Source: Bacillus sp. (in: firmicutes)
Lineage (GTDB): Bacteria > Bacillota > Bacilli > Bacillales > Bacillaceae
Reading direction: 5' to 3'
Length of the DNA: 50,790 nt
Assembly (NCBI GenBank): GCA_031180405.1
Contig: JAPSLU010000011.1
Coordinates: 1-50,790, forward strand
Below are positions 29,505-38,266 of this stretch, in pieces. The notes under the pieces were generated by a model. That model worked only from the letters and a program-made list of their open reading frames with translations. It made no database searches and was not told where the DNA came from. Numbering within the stretch: position 1 is the stretch's first letter; each line of letters starts with the position of its first letter. The translations under genes were made by a program, and so were the position numbers.

Positions 29505-29528
29505 AAGGCCTGACGCTAGTCAGGCCTT
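29505..29528. terminator. Terminator of ampS
   Basis: Perfect 10-bp stem AAGGCCTGAC / GTCAGGCCTT with loop GCTA, then a short T-rich tract. Confidence 0.85.
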
Positions 29529-29567
29529 CAGTTTTATACTTAGATGATAAGATAAGGAGATTTTTAA

Positions 29568-30481
29568 ATGAAGCAAGTAGAAGTATATATATTATCCGGT
29601 TTTTTAGGCGCAGGAAAAACCACGCTTCTTCAGAATATTCTTTCAGAGGAGCAACAGAATAATCGAAAAATAGCTGTGATAATGAATGAACTCGGTGAAG
29701 TTTCAATTGATTCAAATGCTGTTGGTGAAGAAACACCTCTTAAGGAGTTATTAAATGGATGTGTATGCTGTACCATTCAAGGTCAACTTGAAGTTCAATT
29801 AGAGAATATGCTTCGTGAATATGACCTTGACGCAATTTATATTGAAACAACAGGTGTTGCACATCCAATAGAAGTTCTTGATGCTTGCTTATCACCACTT
29901 TTTGCTGACAACCTTGATCTAAGGGCAATTATTACTATCATAGATGCAAAAAGGTGGCAGGATCGAACTAAACTTAGCATTCAATTACGTAAGTTACTAT
30001 TGGAACAAGTGGAGCATGCAGATGTTATCCTAGTTAACAAGGTTGACACTTTAACTGAAGATGTAAAATCTAACATTGTCTCTGAAATTCAATCCTTAAA
30101 TAATTATGGGAAAATTTTCATGACGGAATTTGCGAGAATACCTCTTTCCTACATTAAACCTAAGAAAATTGGTGAAAAGCAAGGCATTCGCAAGCACATG
30201 TCCACAATGACCTCCATTTAAGAAGTTACGTACACACATTTAATAATCCGGTTAGCTTAGAAGAATTTGAACAGTTTTTAAAAGAAATGCCGGATACAAT
30301 TTATAGGATAAAAGGATATATTCGTTTCACTCACTCAAATGAATCCTTTCTTTTTCAGTATTCCTATGGAATGCCCTTATATATGAAAGAGCCAATGAAT
30401 AGAAAACAAACTCTTGTTTTTATTGGAGAGAATTTAGATCAAGAATTAATCAATAAACAACTAACAGCTTTAGAACAATAA
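29568..30481 (+). pseudogene. CobW/COG0523-family GTPase, single-base frameshift
   Basis: G3E GTPase of the CobW/YciC metal-chaperone type, which helps load or distribute zinc or other metals. The first frame (29568-30221, 217 codons) has Walker A GFLGAGKTTLL (11-21), the metal-binding CxCC in GCVCCT (64-69) and the NKVD specificity loop. It then leaves the family sequence. The missing C-terminal domain, from the His-rich RHSQAHVHNDLH through YRIKGYIRF to the end, is present in the -1 frame up to 30481. Adding one A to the AAAA run at 30175-30178 restores one frame of about 304 codons. It is a recent mutation, a homopolymer sequencing error, or a slippage switch. The N-terminal GTPase domain could still be made alone. 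Confidence 0.85.
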
Positions 30482-30490
30482 AATATTGAA

Positions 30491-30519
30491 TGAGCCAAGT
30501 ATTGACGATGCTTGGCTCA
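30491..30519. terminator. Terminator between the GTPase gene and ykpB
   Basis: TGAGCCAAG / CTTGGCTCA, nine perfect pairs, loop of eleven bases, located between convergent genes. T tracts are short. Confidence 0.65.
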
Positions 30520-30544
30520 AATTATTAACATGGATAATACTGAA

Positions 30545-31465
30545 CTATGATTTTCCTTTCTCATAGGTTACTAGGTTGGTATAAACAATGGACAAATAAG
30601 GTGCTTGTATATGTCTTTCTTTTGCTAATGTAAGAAGGTAGCCTTGCAAATGGTCTGCTTCAACTAAGTAGCCCTTTTCCATATCTCGTTGCATAGAGGA
30701 CTTCATTGTATAGTCCATTTCTTTAATTGTGTTCACCTGTTTTTTTTCAATATTATCTATTATTGGGGCACCAATTGAACGCATAATAAAACCAATTTCA
30801 GCAAATAATCTTTCAATCACTTCCATCCCATATTCAGCTTCCCTAATTGGACCAATACTTGAACGGAACAGTGTCGTAACACCTGAGAGACCAGTAATGA
30901 ACATATACTTGTGCCACATATCTTGTAGAATAGAATTACTTTTTCTAATTGTTGCTTTTGTTCCGGAGAACAACTTTTGTACTTTTTGAATCCTTTCGGT
31001 ATCTTCACCAGAAAGCTCACCAAAAACAAATTCATGTGTTGGGCTTGTTTGAACGATTGCACCATCCTTATTAATAGTTGATTCAACGAAACATAATCCA
31101 CCAAGTACTTGTTCCTTTAAAAAAACTTCTTGGAGCTCATACATATGCTTAATCCCATTTAACATCGGGAAAATCATTGTGTCTTTTCCAACAAACGGCT
31201 TAATGTCTTCAATAGCTTGATGAAAATGATAGGATTTTGTTCCAAGCAAAATGATATCAAAGTTTTCAATTCCCTGATCGGATGCTAAAATGGTTTGTGG
31301 GTTGAAATGAAGATCGCCATGAACACTTTCTATCATCAATCCTGTTGCTAATAATTGTTTTTGCCTGCTTTCTCTAACAAGAAACGTCACATCAACACCT
31401 TTTTCATGTAGTCTTCCACCAAAATATCCTCCAACAGAACCTGCTCCAACAACTAGTACTCTCAT
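30545..31465 (-). CDS. ykpB: Ketopantoate reductase-like protein
   Basis: 306 residues. N-terminal NADP-binding GAGSVGGYFGGRL (7-19) and the ApbA/PanE C-terminal helical domain (about 170-300). PanE reduces 2-dehydropantoate to pantoate in coenzyme A synthesis. In B. subtilis the paralogue at this place (between ykpA and ampS) is YkpB; whether it or another paralogue makes pantoate is not decided by sequence. Ribosome site GGGGAGG. Confidence 0.88.
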   Translation of the reverse strand: MRVLVVGAGSVGGYFGGRLHEKGVDVTFLVRESRQKQLLATGLMIESVHGDLHFNPQTILASDQGIENFDIILLGTKSYHFHQAIEDIKPFVGKDTMIFPMLNGIKHMYELQEVFLKEQVLGGLCFVESTINKDGAIVQTSPTHEFVFGELSGEDTERIQKVQKLFSGTKATIRKSNSILQDMWHKYMFITGLSGVTTLFRSSIGPIREAEYGMEVIERLFAEIGFIMRSIGAPIIDNIEKKQVNTIKEMDYTMKSSMQRDMEKGYLVEADHLQGYLLTLAKERHIQAPYLSIVYTNLVTYEKGKS

Positions 31466-31641
31466 GGTTCCTCCCCTTTTTACGTTTTTGCGATTTTCCT
31501 ATAACAGTAACAATAACACAAGTATAAAGACAGAAAAACAATTTGTCATGATAAACCCCTTAAGTGCACACTCCCCTTTGCTGCTTAAGCTATGGTAAAA
31601 TAAGAACAATTAAGTACAAAAATGAATTAGGGGTCAATAAT

Positions 31642-33390
31642 ATGTTTGTCCTACTCTTAACAATGCTAGAACGACTTGGGATTATTGTCACAGTCGCCTT
31701 TATTATGACAAGACTCCCTTTTTTTAGACATATGATTTCTCGGAATAAAATAAGTCGCAAACAACAATATTATGCGATTTTATTTTTTGGTGCTTTTGGT
31801 ATTATTGGAACATATTCAGGCATTACCTTTGATTCAACCTCTCTACAATTTGATCGTTGGGCTTACAATCTTGGGTCCGAAGAAGCACTAGCCAATTCAC
31901 GTGTAATTGGGATTATTATCGCAGGACTTCTAGGTGGTCATAAGGTAGGAATAGGAGCGGGGATTTTAGCGGGAATCCATAGATTTTCTCTAGGAGGATT
32001 TACAGCTTTATCTTGTGGGATTTCGGCAATTCTCGCGGGAATCATTTCTGGATTTTTTTACAAAAAACAAACACGACTCCATTTATCGACAGCATTGTTT
32101 GTCGGTGCACTCGCAGAAACTATTCAAATGCTTGTCATTCTTCTCGTTTCCAAACCATTTCATCAGGCTCTACAATTAGTTGAAACGATCGGTGTTCCTA
32201 TGGTTCTTGCAAATGGTGTTGGATCAGCGATTTTTTTACTCATTATCCGTAGTGTTTTAAACGAGGAAGAGAAAATTGGTGCATTACAGGCTCAAAAGGC
32301 ATTAAGATTAGCAGACCAGACATTAAGCTATTTAAGAAATGGACTTTCTATCAAAACAGCTGATATTGTATGTCGGATTATTTTAAAAGAGGTAGATGCT
32401 GTTGCCATATCCATAACTAATAAAGACAAAATATTAGCGCATGTTGGTCTTGCTGATGATCATCATCATGCTAACCAGTCCATTCAGACATCTCTAACAA
32501 GAAAAGTTCTTGAAGAAGGTGTTTTGACAATCGCAAAACATTCAGATATTCAGTGTAAAAAAGGAGAATGTCCCTTAGGCGCTGCCGTAATCACTCCATT
32601 AAAGATTCGGGACGAAACAATTGGGACATTGAAGTTTTATTTTCAAGCTGAAAAGGATATTTCTAATTTGGTCATTGAATTAATAAATGGTCTAAGTTCA
32701 CTACTTAGTAATCAACTAGAAATTGCAGAGGCGGAGCAGTCCAAGCAGTTAGCAAACGAGGCAGAAATTAAATCCCTACAAGCCCAAGTAAGTCCACATT
32801 TCTTATTCAATTCATTAAACATCATTGTTTCATTAATTCGTACAAACCCTGATTTAGCTAGAAAGTTATTATTATCTCTTTCTCAGTTCTTCAGAAAAAA
32901 TTTAACTGGGACAACAAAGAAGTGGACAACACTCGAAGAAGAGCTTGGGCATGTACAAGCCTATTTATCGATAGAGGAAGCAAGGTTTGTCGATAAACTT
33001 TCTACTGTTTATGAAATTGATCAATTAGCTTTACAGCAAAAGGTTCCTTCTCTCACTCTACAACCCATAATAGAAAACGCTATCAAACATGGAATTAAAG
33101 AACTTGATAAGGACTGTATCATTAAAATTTCTGTTAAACAAATAGAAGGAAATGTTTTAATTACCATACAGGATAACGGAAAAGGTATTGAGTCAAGCCG
33201 ACTAAATTCAATTGTTAAAGACATCGTAGAATCAAAAAATGGTACTGGGTTTGGTTTATATAATGTAAATCGAAGGTTACTTCTGATGCTTGGGGAGGAA
33301 AGCACCTTACGAATTTTTTCAAAGCCAAATGAGGGTACAATCGTTTCCTTTAAGGTTGCTATAGGAGGGAAAAATGAAAAAAAAGATTAA
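31642..33390 (+). CDS. lytS: LytS-type sensor histidine kinase
   Basis: 582 residues. A 5TM-LYT membrane sensor (1-205), a GAF domain (about 225-365), a HisKA-like segment with phosphorylated H386 in QVSPHFLFNSLN, and a HATPase domain with IIENAIKHG and DNGKGI. In B. subtilis LytST senses external pyruvate and turns on pyruvate uptake genes pftAB; the related E. coli BtsSR controls the CstA-family pyruvate transporter BtsT. The start ATG at 31642 follows TAGGGG. An extended -10 (TGGTAAAAT) lies at about 31591-31599. It overlaps lytT by 17 bases. Confidence 0.93.
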   Translation: MFVLLLTMLERLGIIVTVAFIMTRLPFFRHMISRNKISRKQQYYAILFFGAFGIIGTYSGITFDSTSLQFDRWAYNLGSEEALANSRVIGIIIAGLLGGHKVGIGAGILAGIHRFSLGGFTALSCGISAILAGIISGFFYKKQTRLHLSTALFVGALAETIQMLVILLVSKPFHQALQLVETIGVPMVLANGVGSAIFLLIIRSVLNEEEKIGALQAQKALRLADQTLSYLRNGLSIKTADIVCRIILKEVDAVAISITNKDKILAHVGLADDHHHANQSIQTSLTRKVLEEGVLTIAKHSDIQCKKGECPLGAAVITPLKIRDETIGTLKFYFQAEKDISNLVIELINGLSSLLSNQLEIAEAEQSKQLANEAEIKSLQAQVSPHFLFNSLNIIVSLIRTNPDLARKLLLSLSQFFRKNLTGTTKKWTTLEEELGHVQAYLSIEEARFVDKLSTVYEIDQLALQQKVPSLTLQPIIENAIKHGIKELDKDCIIKISVKQIEGNVLITIQDNGKGIESSRLNSIVKDIVESKNGTGFGLYNVNRRLLLMLGEESTLRIFSKPNEGTIVSFKVAIGGKNEKKD

Positions 33391-34102
33391 AACTATAATA
33401 GTTGACGATGAACGATATAGTAGAGAAGAACTTAAGCACTTATTATCAAGCTACGATGCTATTGACGTTGTTGCTGAAGCAGATTCTGGTGAAACAGCTC
33501 TCATTAAAGTGTTGCAACTTAAACCAGACGTTTTATTTCTTGACATTGAAATGCCAAAAATGAACGGCTTGGAAACCGCTAAAGCAATTAAAGAATTAAA
33601 ACATCAACCATTGATTGTGTTTGCAACAGCATATCCTTCTTTTGCAGTAGATGCTTTTCGATATGAAGCAATTGATTATATTTTAAAGCCCTTTGAGGAA
33701 GAACGACTGAATGAAACCATTACTAGAATAGAAAATAGGTTAAATATCACATTAGTGCAACAAGAGTCTTCACCTTCTAAATTAGCCATTGAAAGTGAGG
33801 ATGGAATTATTTATATTTCACCAAATGATATTCTCTATCTCTACCGTGATGATCGTATTATTAAAATAGTTGGCAGGGGATTTCAATATGAAACAAAAAC
33901 CTCTCTTAAAGAACTAGAGATTCGACTTAAGGATTACAGCTTTTTTAGAATTCATAAAAGTTATCTCGTCAACTTAAAGGATGTATCGAGATTAATCCCT
34001 TGGTTTAATGGAGCCTATCAGTTAGAGCTAAAAGGACATCAACAGCTACTGTCGGTCAGTAGAAATTATGTTAGGGCGCTAAGAGAGCAATTAGAGTTAT
34101 AA
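33374..34102 (+). CDS. lytT: LytT-type response regulator (LytTR DNA-binding)
   Basis: 242 residues. Receiver domain (1-125) with acidic pocket DDE near 11-13 and phospho-acceptor D57 in LFLDIEMPKMNG, and the LytTR domain (about 140-240; YLYRDDRIIKI, FFRIHKSYLVNL). Ribosome site inside the end of lytS, so translation is coupled. No lrgAB/pftAB target genes follow it, unlike the usual arrangement; the closest candidate target in the window is the CstA-family gene at 39457. Confidence 0.95.
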   Translation: MKKKIKTIIVDDERYSREELKHLLSSYDAIDVVAEADSGETALIKVLQLKPDVLFLDIEMPKMNGLETAKAIKELKHQPLIVFATAYPSFAVDAFRYEAIDYILKPFEEERLNETITRIENRLNITLVQQESSPSKLAIESEDGIIYISPNDILYLYRDDRIIKIVGRGFQYETKTSLKELEIRLKDYSFFRIHKSYLVNLKDVSRLIPWFNGAYQLELKGHQQLLSVSRNYVRALREQLEL

Positions 34103-34111
34103 AATACAGAA

Positions 34112-34140
34112 AAAAATCTGGTATAGAACATACCAGATTT
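34112..34140. terminator. Bidirectional terminator between lytST and ykpA
   Basis: AAAATCTGGTA (34112-34122) and TACCAGATTTT (34130-34140) with A run before and T run after. Confidence 0.88.
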
Positions 34141-34152
34141 TTTAGGAGCTAT

Positions 34153-35772
34153 TTAAGCATAAAGCTCTTTTACTTGTTTTTGAACTGAACTATCTGCAAG
34201 AAATTCATCATATGACATTTGTTTATCTACAATTCCATTTGCAGAGATTTCAATGATACGATTAGCAATGGTTTGAACAAATTGGTGGTCATGAGATGTA
34301 AAAATCATGGCACCTTTATAAACAGTCAGTCCATTGTTAAGGGCAGTAATCGATTCAAGGTCTAAGTGGTTCGTTGGTTCATCTAATAAAAGGACATTTG
34401 CTCCACTTAACATCGCTTTAGAGAGCATACAGCGAACTTTCTCTCCTCCGGATAGTACACTTGGTTTTTTCAAAACTTCTTCACCTGAGAATAGCATTCT
34501 TCCTAAGAAGCCACGCAAAAAGCTCTCACTTTGATCATTTGGAGAATATTGACGTAACCAATCAACAAGGCTTGGCTCATCACCTTTGAAATATTCTCCG
34601 TTATCTTTCGGAAAATAAGCTTGTGAAGTCGTTACCCCCCATTTGAATGTTCCGCTATCAGGTTCCATTTCTCCTGCTAAGATTTTAAATAGTGTAGTAA
34701 TCGCAATTTCATCACGACCAACTAACGCAATTTTATCCTCTTTGTTCATGATAAAGCTGATATTATCTAGTACTTTTACTCCATCAATCGTCTTAGATAG
34801 ACCTTCAACACGTAAAACATCATTTCCAATTTCACGTTCTGGTGTGAAGTTTACATACGGGTAACGACGTGAAGAAGGTTGAATATCATCTAACGTAATT
34901 TTATCTAATAATTTTTTACGCGATGTAGCTTGTTTTGATTTAGAAGCATTCGCACTAAATCTCGCAATAAAGTTTTGAAGTTCTTTAATTTTTTCTTCTT
35001 TCTTCTTGTTAGCTTCCTGACCTAATTTTAAAGCTAATTGACTTGATTCATACCAAAAATCATAGTTTCCAACATAGACTTTGATCTTTGAAAAATCAAG
35101 ATCCGCGATATGTGTACACACTTTGTTCAAGAAATGACGGTCATGTGATACTACGATAACCGTATTTTCAAAGTTGATAAGAAACTCTTCTAACCATTGA
35201 ATTGCATGAATATCAAGATGGTTAGTCGGCTCATCAAGCAGAAGAACATCAGGCTGGCCAAAAAGTGCTTGTGCAAGTAAGACCTTGACCTTATCTCCAC
35301 CTGTTAAATCAGCCATTTTTTTCGTATGAAGATCTTCAGACACACCAAGACCTTTTAAAAGAATCGCTGCTTCACTTTCTGCTTCCCAACCGTTAAGCTC
35401 TGCAAATTCTCCCTCTAGTTCAGCTGCTTTCATTCCATCTTCATCCGTAAAATCGGCTTTCATATAGATCGCATCTTTTTCCTGCATAACCTCATATAGT
35501 CGTTTGTGACCCATGATAACAGTTTTAAGAACTTCATGTTCTTCATATTCAAAATGGTTTTGCTTTAATACTGCTAACCTTTCACCCGGAGCCATACTTA
35601 CATCACCAGTTTGCGCTTCAATTTCTCCGGATAAAATTTTTAAAAACGTAGATTTTCCAGCACCATTTGCTCCTATTAAACCGTAGCAATTACCTGGATT
35701 AAATTTAATATTAACATCTTCAAAAAGCTTGCGATCACCAAATCGTAAGCTAACATTTGTAACTTGAATCAT
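34153..35772 (-). CDS. ykpA: ABC-F ATPase YkpA (ribosome-associated)
   Basis: 539 residues, two ABC domains joined by a charged linker, with no membrane part. First domain: Walker A GANGAGKST (34-42), signature LTGGDKVK, Walker B LLLDEPTNHLD. Second domain: signature LSGGEKVR and a good Walker B, but the Walker A place reads GRDEIAITTL and lacks the P-loop lysine. B. subtilis YkpA and E. coli YbiT are similar there, so this is a subfamily trait rather than damage. ABC-F proteins bind the ribosomal E site; YbiT/YkpA members are housekeeping rather than resistance factors. GGAGGAG precedes the ATG. Confidence 0.94.
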   Translation of the reverse strand: MIQVTNVSLRFGDRKLFEDVNIKFNPGNCYGLIGANGAGKSTFLKILSGEIEAQTGDVSMAPGERLAVLKQNHFEYEEHEVLKTVIMGHKRLYEVMQEKDAIYMKADFTDEDGMKAAELEGEFAELNGWEAESEAAILLKGLGVSEDLHTKKMADLTGGDKVKVLLAQALFGQPDVLLLDEPTNHLDIHAIQWLEEFLINFENTVIVVSHDRHFLNKVCTHIADLDFSKIKVYVGNYDFWYESSQLALKLGQEANKKKEEKIKELQNFIARFSANASKSKQATSRKKLLDKITLDDIQPSSRRYPYVNFTPEREIGNDVLRVEGLSKTIDGVKVLDNISFIMNKEDKIALVGRDEIAITTLFKILAGEMEPDSGTFKWGVTTSQAYFPKDNGEYFKGDEPSLVDWLRQYSPNDQSESFLRGFLGRMLFSGEEVLKKPSVLSGGEKVRCMLSKAMLSGANVLLLDEPTNHLDLESITALNNGLTVYKGAMIFTSHDHQFVQTIANRIIEISANGIVDKQMSYDEFLADSSVQKQVKELYA

Positions 35773-35865
35773 GAAACTCCTCCAATAACAAAGGGTTTTT
35801 CACCCTATTTCTAAACCTCTATCAATAATCTGTAGCATACGATTCACGTATTCTAGGCTATGCAT

Positions 35866-35894
35866 ATTATATAGGAAATTGTGAGTAAGAGCAA
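35866..35894 (-). promoter_or_regulatory. Sigma-A promoter of ykpA
   Basis: Minus strand TTGCTC (35894-35889), 17-base spacer, TATAAT (35871-35866). It gives a leader of about 85 bases containing a small hairpin GGGTGAAAAACCC just before the ribosome site. Confidence 0.68.
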
Positions 35895-36620
35895 TGATTG
35901 TTCACTATAATATGGACTATCTTTACAATTCACTCTATAAATTAACATAAGAAAAGTATCAACACACTACCACTTTTCTAAACTATTCTGTCCACCAAAC
36001 AGGAAAGTTTTTTAATTTACATTTTTCTATTCACATACATACACATACTCTTCATATCCATGTTCATCCAAACTTAACTATCCCAGCCTAACAATACCAT
36101 ATCGTCTCGATTAAGCCTTTAAGAAACTGGAAATTTAACTCAATTTAGTTAAATGTCCACTTTTCAACTATCTTTATAATGAAGCAAGGTTAAGGTTAGT
36201 GAAATCAAGTGGACATGCATAAAATCCTCCTAACTTAAATAAAAAAGAGCCACCAAAAAGGAAGCTCAAAAAGACTTTCTAAATAAAACATTTTATAACT
36301 GTAAACGCATTATACTCATTTCTGAGCTGCATGCATCACATCTGTTTATGTATTTTTAAACTAAGAAAGATTGGAGGTCTTAGAGAATAGACAAACGCTT
36401 CTACAATTGAAACAGCCTAATAAAGATGTACTGATAACAGTGAATTGTTAGTTGGTTTTCAAAGTCTCAATTTCTTAACAGTTAAAATGTATTGTCATTT
36501 CCCCTTTTCACACAACATCACCTTCTTGGTATAATCTTCTAACATTTACAAGGGAACATCAAAATACATTTATACTTATATGTACATAATAGTTTGTCGG
36601 AATTTACTCCAATTCGCTAC
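35895..36620. other. Gene-poor stretch
   Basis: About 725 AT-rich bases with no open frame I would call a gene. It holds the inverted repeat at 36153-36216 and a weak minus-strand terminator-like hairpin at about 36241-36268 (GAGCTTCC/GGTGGCTC followed by six U). Confidence 0.4.
36153..36216. repeat. 64-bp element bounded by 10-bp inverted repeats
   Basis: ATGTCCACTT (36153-36162) and its exact reverse complement AAGTGGACAT (36207-36216) enclose 44 bases. Too long a loop for a terminator. It resembles the ends of a collapsed transposable element or paired binding half-sites. Confidence 0.45.
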
Positions 36621-36725
36621 TTATATTAATAAGAGCTTCACCCAACCAATTAATGATAACCATAAAGGAAAACTTAATAATGAACCCCAAAAGATTCCCT
36701 CAAAAACGTTCCCTTCACTTTCCAT
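36621..36725 (-). CDS. 34-residue single-helix membrane peptide
   Basis: Reads MESEGNVFEGIFWG followed by one hydrophobic helix rich in Leu, Ile and Trp and a lone Lys near the end. It has an acidic N terminus and GAGGTG six bases before the ATG, and a plausible promoter upstream (TTGATA, 16 bases, TAATAA, about 36741-36768 on the minus strand). The acidic head plus one helix resembles short Bacillus membrane regulators, but I do not recognise a family. It is the only gene I can support inside the 1.4-kb gap between ykpA and the cold-shock gene. Confidence 0.62.
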   Translation of the reverse strand: MESEGNVFEGIFWGSLLSFPLWLSLIGWVKLLLI

Positions 36726-37012
36726 ACAAACACCTCGTTGCTAGTTTATTATGGTTATCTAATACCCTATCAACGCATTAATACACTGATTCTTTTATCT
36801 CATTTAAATATAGTTCATAAGTCCCCATCCCTTCCGAAAAAGACGTTAACCACCTTCCGCCACTGAAATAGCTTCTACTCAGGCTTGTATAAATGACAAA
36901 TGTCCTGCCTGTTTCTAATAATGTTAACTATATTGCAAAAACCCCTACACCTATCCAAGTATTCTTTTCAATTTTATTGAAAAACACTATTTTAAATAAT
37001 ATCATTCACTAT

Positions 37013-37041
37013 TTGCTTTTCTTTTTCATATCTGTTATGAT
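37013..37041 (+). promoter_or_regulatory. Sigma-A promoter of the cold-shock gene
   Basis: TTGCTT (37013-37018), 17-base spacer, TATGAT (37036-37041). The start near 37048 gives a leader of about 118 bases, the length usual for csp mRNAs, whose leaders control cold-induced translation. Confidence 0.68.
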
Positions 37042-37136
37042 TAGTAAGAATTATTTTTGTTCGGTCTGTAAGGAAAGAATAAGTGGTTTAAACTTTTCGC
37101 CTTTGATATCTAATTGAGCAAGGATAGTAATAAAAC

Positions 37137-37149
37137 GTGGTAATACCAC
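37137..37149 (+). promoter_or_regulatory. Hairpin next to the csp ribosome site
   Basis: GTGGTAATACCAC, a five-bp stem with a three-base loop ending two bases before AGGAGG. It could hold the ribosome site open or be part of a temperature-dependent fold of the leader. Confidence 0.45.
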
Positions 37150-37165
37150 ACAGGAGGCAACAATT

Positions 37166-37366
37166 ATGCAACAAGGTACAGTAAAATGGTTTAACGCAGA
37201 AAAAGGTTTCGGTTTCATCGAAGTTGAAGGTGGAGATGACGTATTCGTACATTTCTCAGCTATCCAAGGCGAAGGATTTAAATCTTTAGATGAAGGTCAA
37301 AAAGTTTCTTTTGAAACTGAGCAAGGTCAACGCGGTCTTCAAGCAGTTAACGTTAACAAATTATAA
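37166..37366 (+). CDS. Cold-shock protein (CspB/CspC type)
   Basis: 66-residue OB-fold nucleic-acid chaperone with RNP1 KGFGFIEV and RNP2 VFVHFSAI. It keeps mRNA unfolded and translatable in the cold and in stationary phase. It starts [16 protein letters not shown] after an AGGAGG, and the codon choice is that of a highly expressed gene. Long leader and strong terminator mark a single-gene unit. Which csp paralogue it is cannot be settled here. Confidence 0.96.
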   Translation: MQQGTVKWFNAEKGFGFIEVEGGDDVFVHFSAIQGEGFKSLDEGQKVSFETEQGQRGLQAVNVNKL

Positions 37367-37378
37367 TTTTTAATATTA

Positions 37379-37409
37379 AAGAAGGTCTCTATTTTAGAGA
37401 CCTTCTTTT
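37379..37409. terminator. Terminator of the cold-shock gene
   Basis: AAGAAGGTCTCTA and TAGAGACCTTCTT around a short centre, then TTTATTTTT. Confidence 0.9.
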
Positions 37410-37422
37410 TATTTTTATCATG

Positions 37423-37508
37423 AACAAAAACACAAGCGACTCGATCAGCATCGGGCAATATGGCGAAATTAATTAGAAGACGGTCCTTGGTCTTCAATTC
37501 AATTGTGG
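37423..37508 (+). repeat. Dispersed intergenic repeat, copy C
   Basis: The fullest copy: ACAAAAACACAAGCGACTC, ATCAGCATCGGGCA, then AGAAGACGGTCCTTGG and TCTTCAATTCAATTGTGG. It shares the first half with copy A and the last half with copy B. Confidence 0.62.
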
Positions 37509-37618
37509 ATAATGAACTCTAGGGAGTAGGCATATAACTTTTTCAAGAAAAAGTGTAATACTGCTGAAGCAAATGTCAGCACTTGGCCACAGTACAAAAA
37601 TTTTATAACTTCCCTTAA

Positions 37619-37645
37619 TAAAAAAGCCACTCAAAAAATGAGTGG
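37619..37645 (-). terminator. Orphan minus-strand terminator
   Basis: CCACTC (37627-37632) and GAGTGG (37640-37645), followed on the minus strand by CTTTTTTATT. No minus-strand gene lies upstream of it (the next gene, from 37817, is on the plus strand), so either a small RNA starts in 37650-37800 or it is a relic. Confidence 0.6.
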
Positions 37646-37816
37646 TCGAAGGCTTGCTACAAGTATTAAATGGTTAACTTAAGCATACCACATAATCTCA
37701 GATATACCTAATTCTCACTCAGACTAATAATCCTTAGCTCTTCCACACACTTTTTATGTATATTTAAACGTGTATATGCAAAAGATTTTAGTTATGGAAT
37801 GGAGGTTCTTATATCA

Positions 37817-38230
37817 ATGAATTCAACTCGTGGGGATGCACATAAATTATATTTAAAGTTTAAAAAGATAGCAGATAACGACGAACCGTTACACGAATTA
37901 AGCAAATTACGAGAAATTGCAGAAATGAAAACATTTTATAAAGAGATTGACACCCCTACCTTAGAGAACATATATTATCGAATATTAAAAGAAAAGAATG
38001 GCATGGGAATGATTCCTGTTTTTGTTTCGGCAGGTCCTTGGCTGCTTTTCCTTTTTTCTAAACAACTACAAGAATTGTTATTTAGAAATGGGAGCACACT
38101 ATTTTTCATTTTTGTCATGATCTATTTAACTGTTTTAATCATAAGTGTAATTCTTCATTTCCGGGAAAAAGCTTGGGCATCTATTCATTTAACCATGATT
38201 AAAGATTTATTGAAAATTCGTACCGGGTAA
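37817..38230 (+). CDS. Membrane protein of unknown function
   Basis: 137 residues. Soluble charged N-terminal half (about 1-65; KLYLKFKKIADNDEP, LSKLREIAEMK) and two membrane helices (about 72-88 and 100-122), with a basic C terminus. Start taken at the ATG at 37817, though the ribosome site GGAGG is eleven bases away; the earlier ATG at 37799 has none. No family recognised. It stands between the repeat-rich gap and a convergent CPBP protease gene. Confidence 0.68.
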   Translation: MNSTRGDAHKLYLKFKKIADNDEPLHELSKLREIAEMKTFYKEIDTPTLENIYYRILKEKNGMGMIPVFVSAGPWLLFLFSKQLQELLFRNGSTLFFIFVMIYLTVLIISVILHFREKAWASIHLTMIKDLLKIRTG

Positions 38231-38266
38231 TATTTTATATTAAAAAGCGTACATCTCTGCACGCTT

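Noticed and set aside
36893-37117. 74-codon plus-strand frame before the cold-shock gene
   Set aside because: It covers the csp promoter and leader and has no ribosome site, so it is probably chance.
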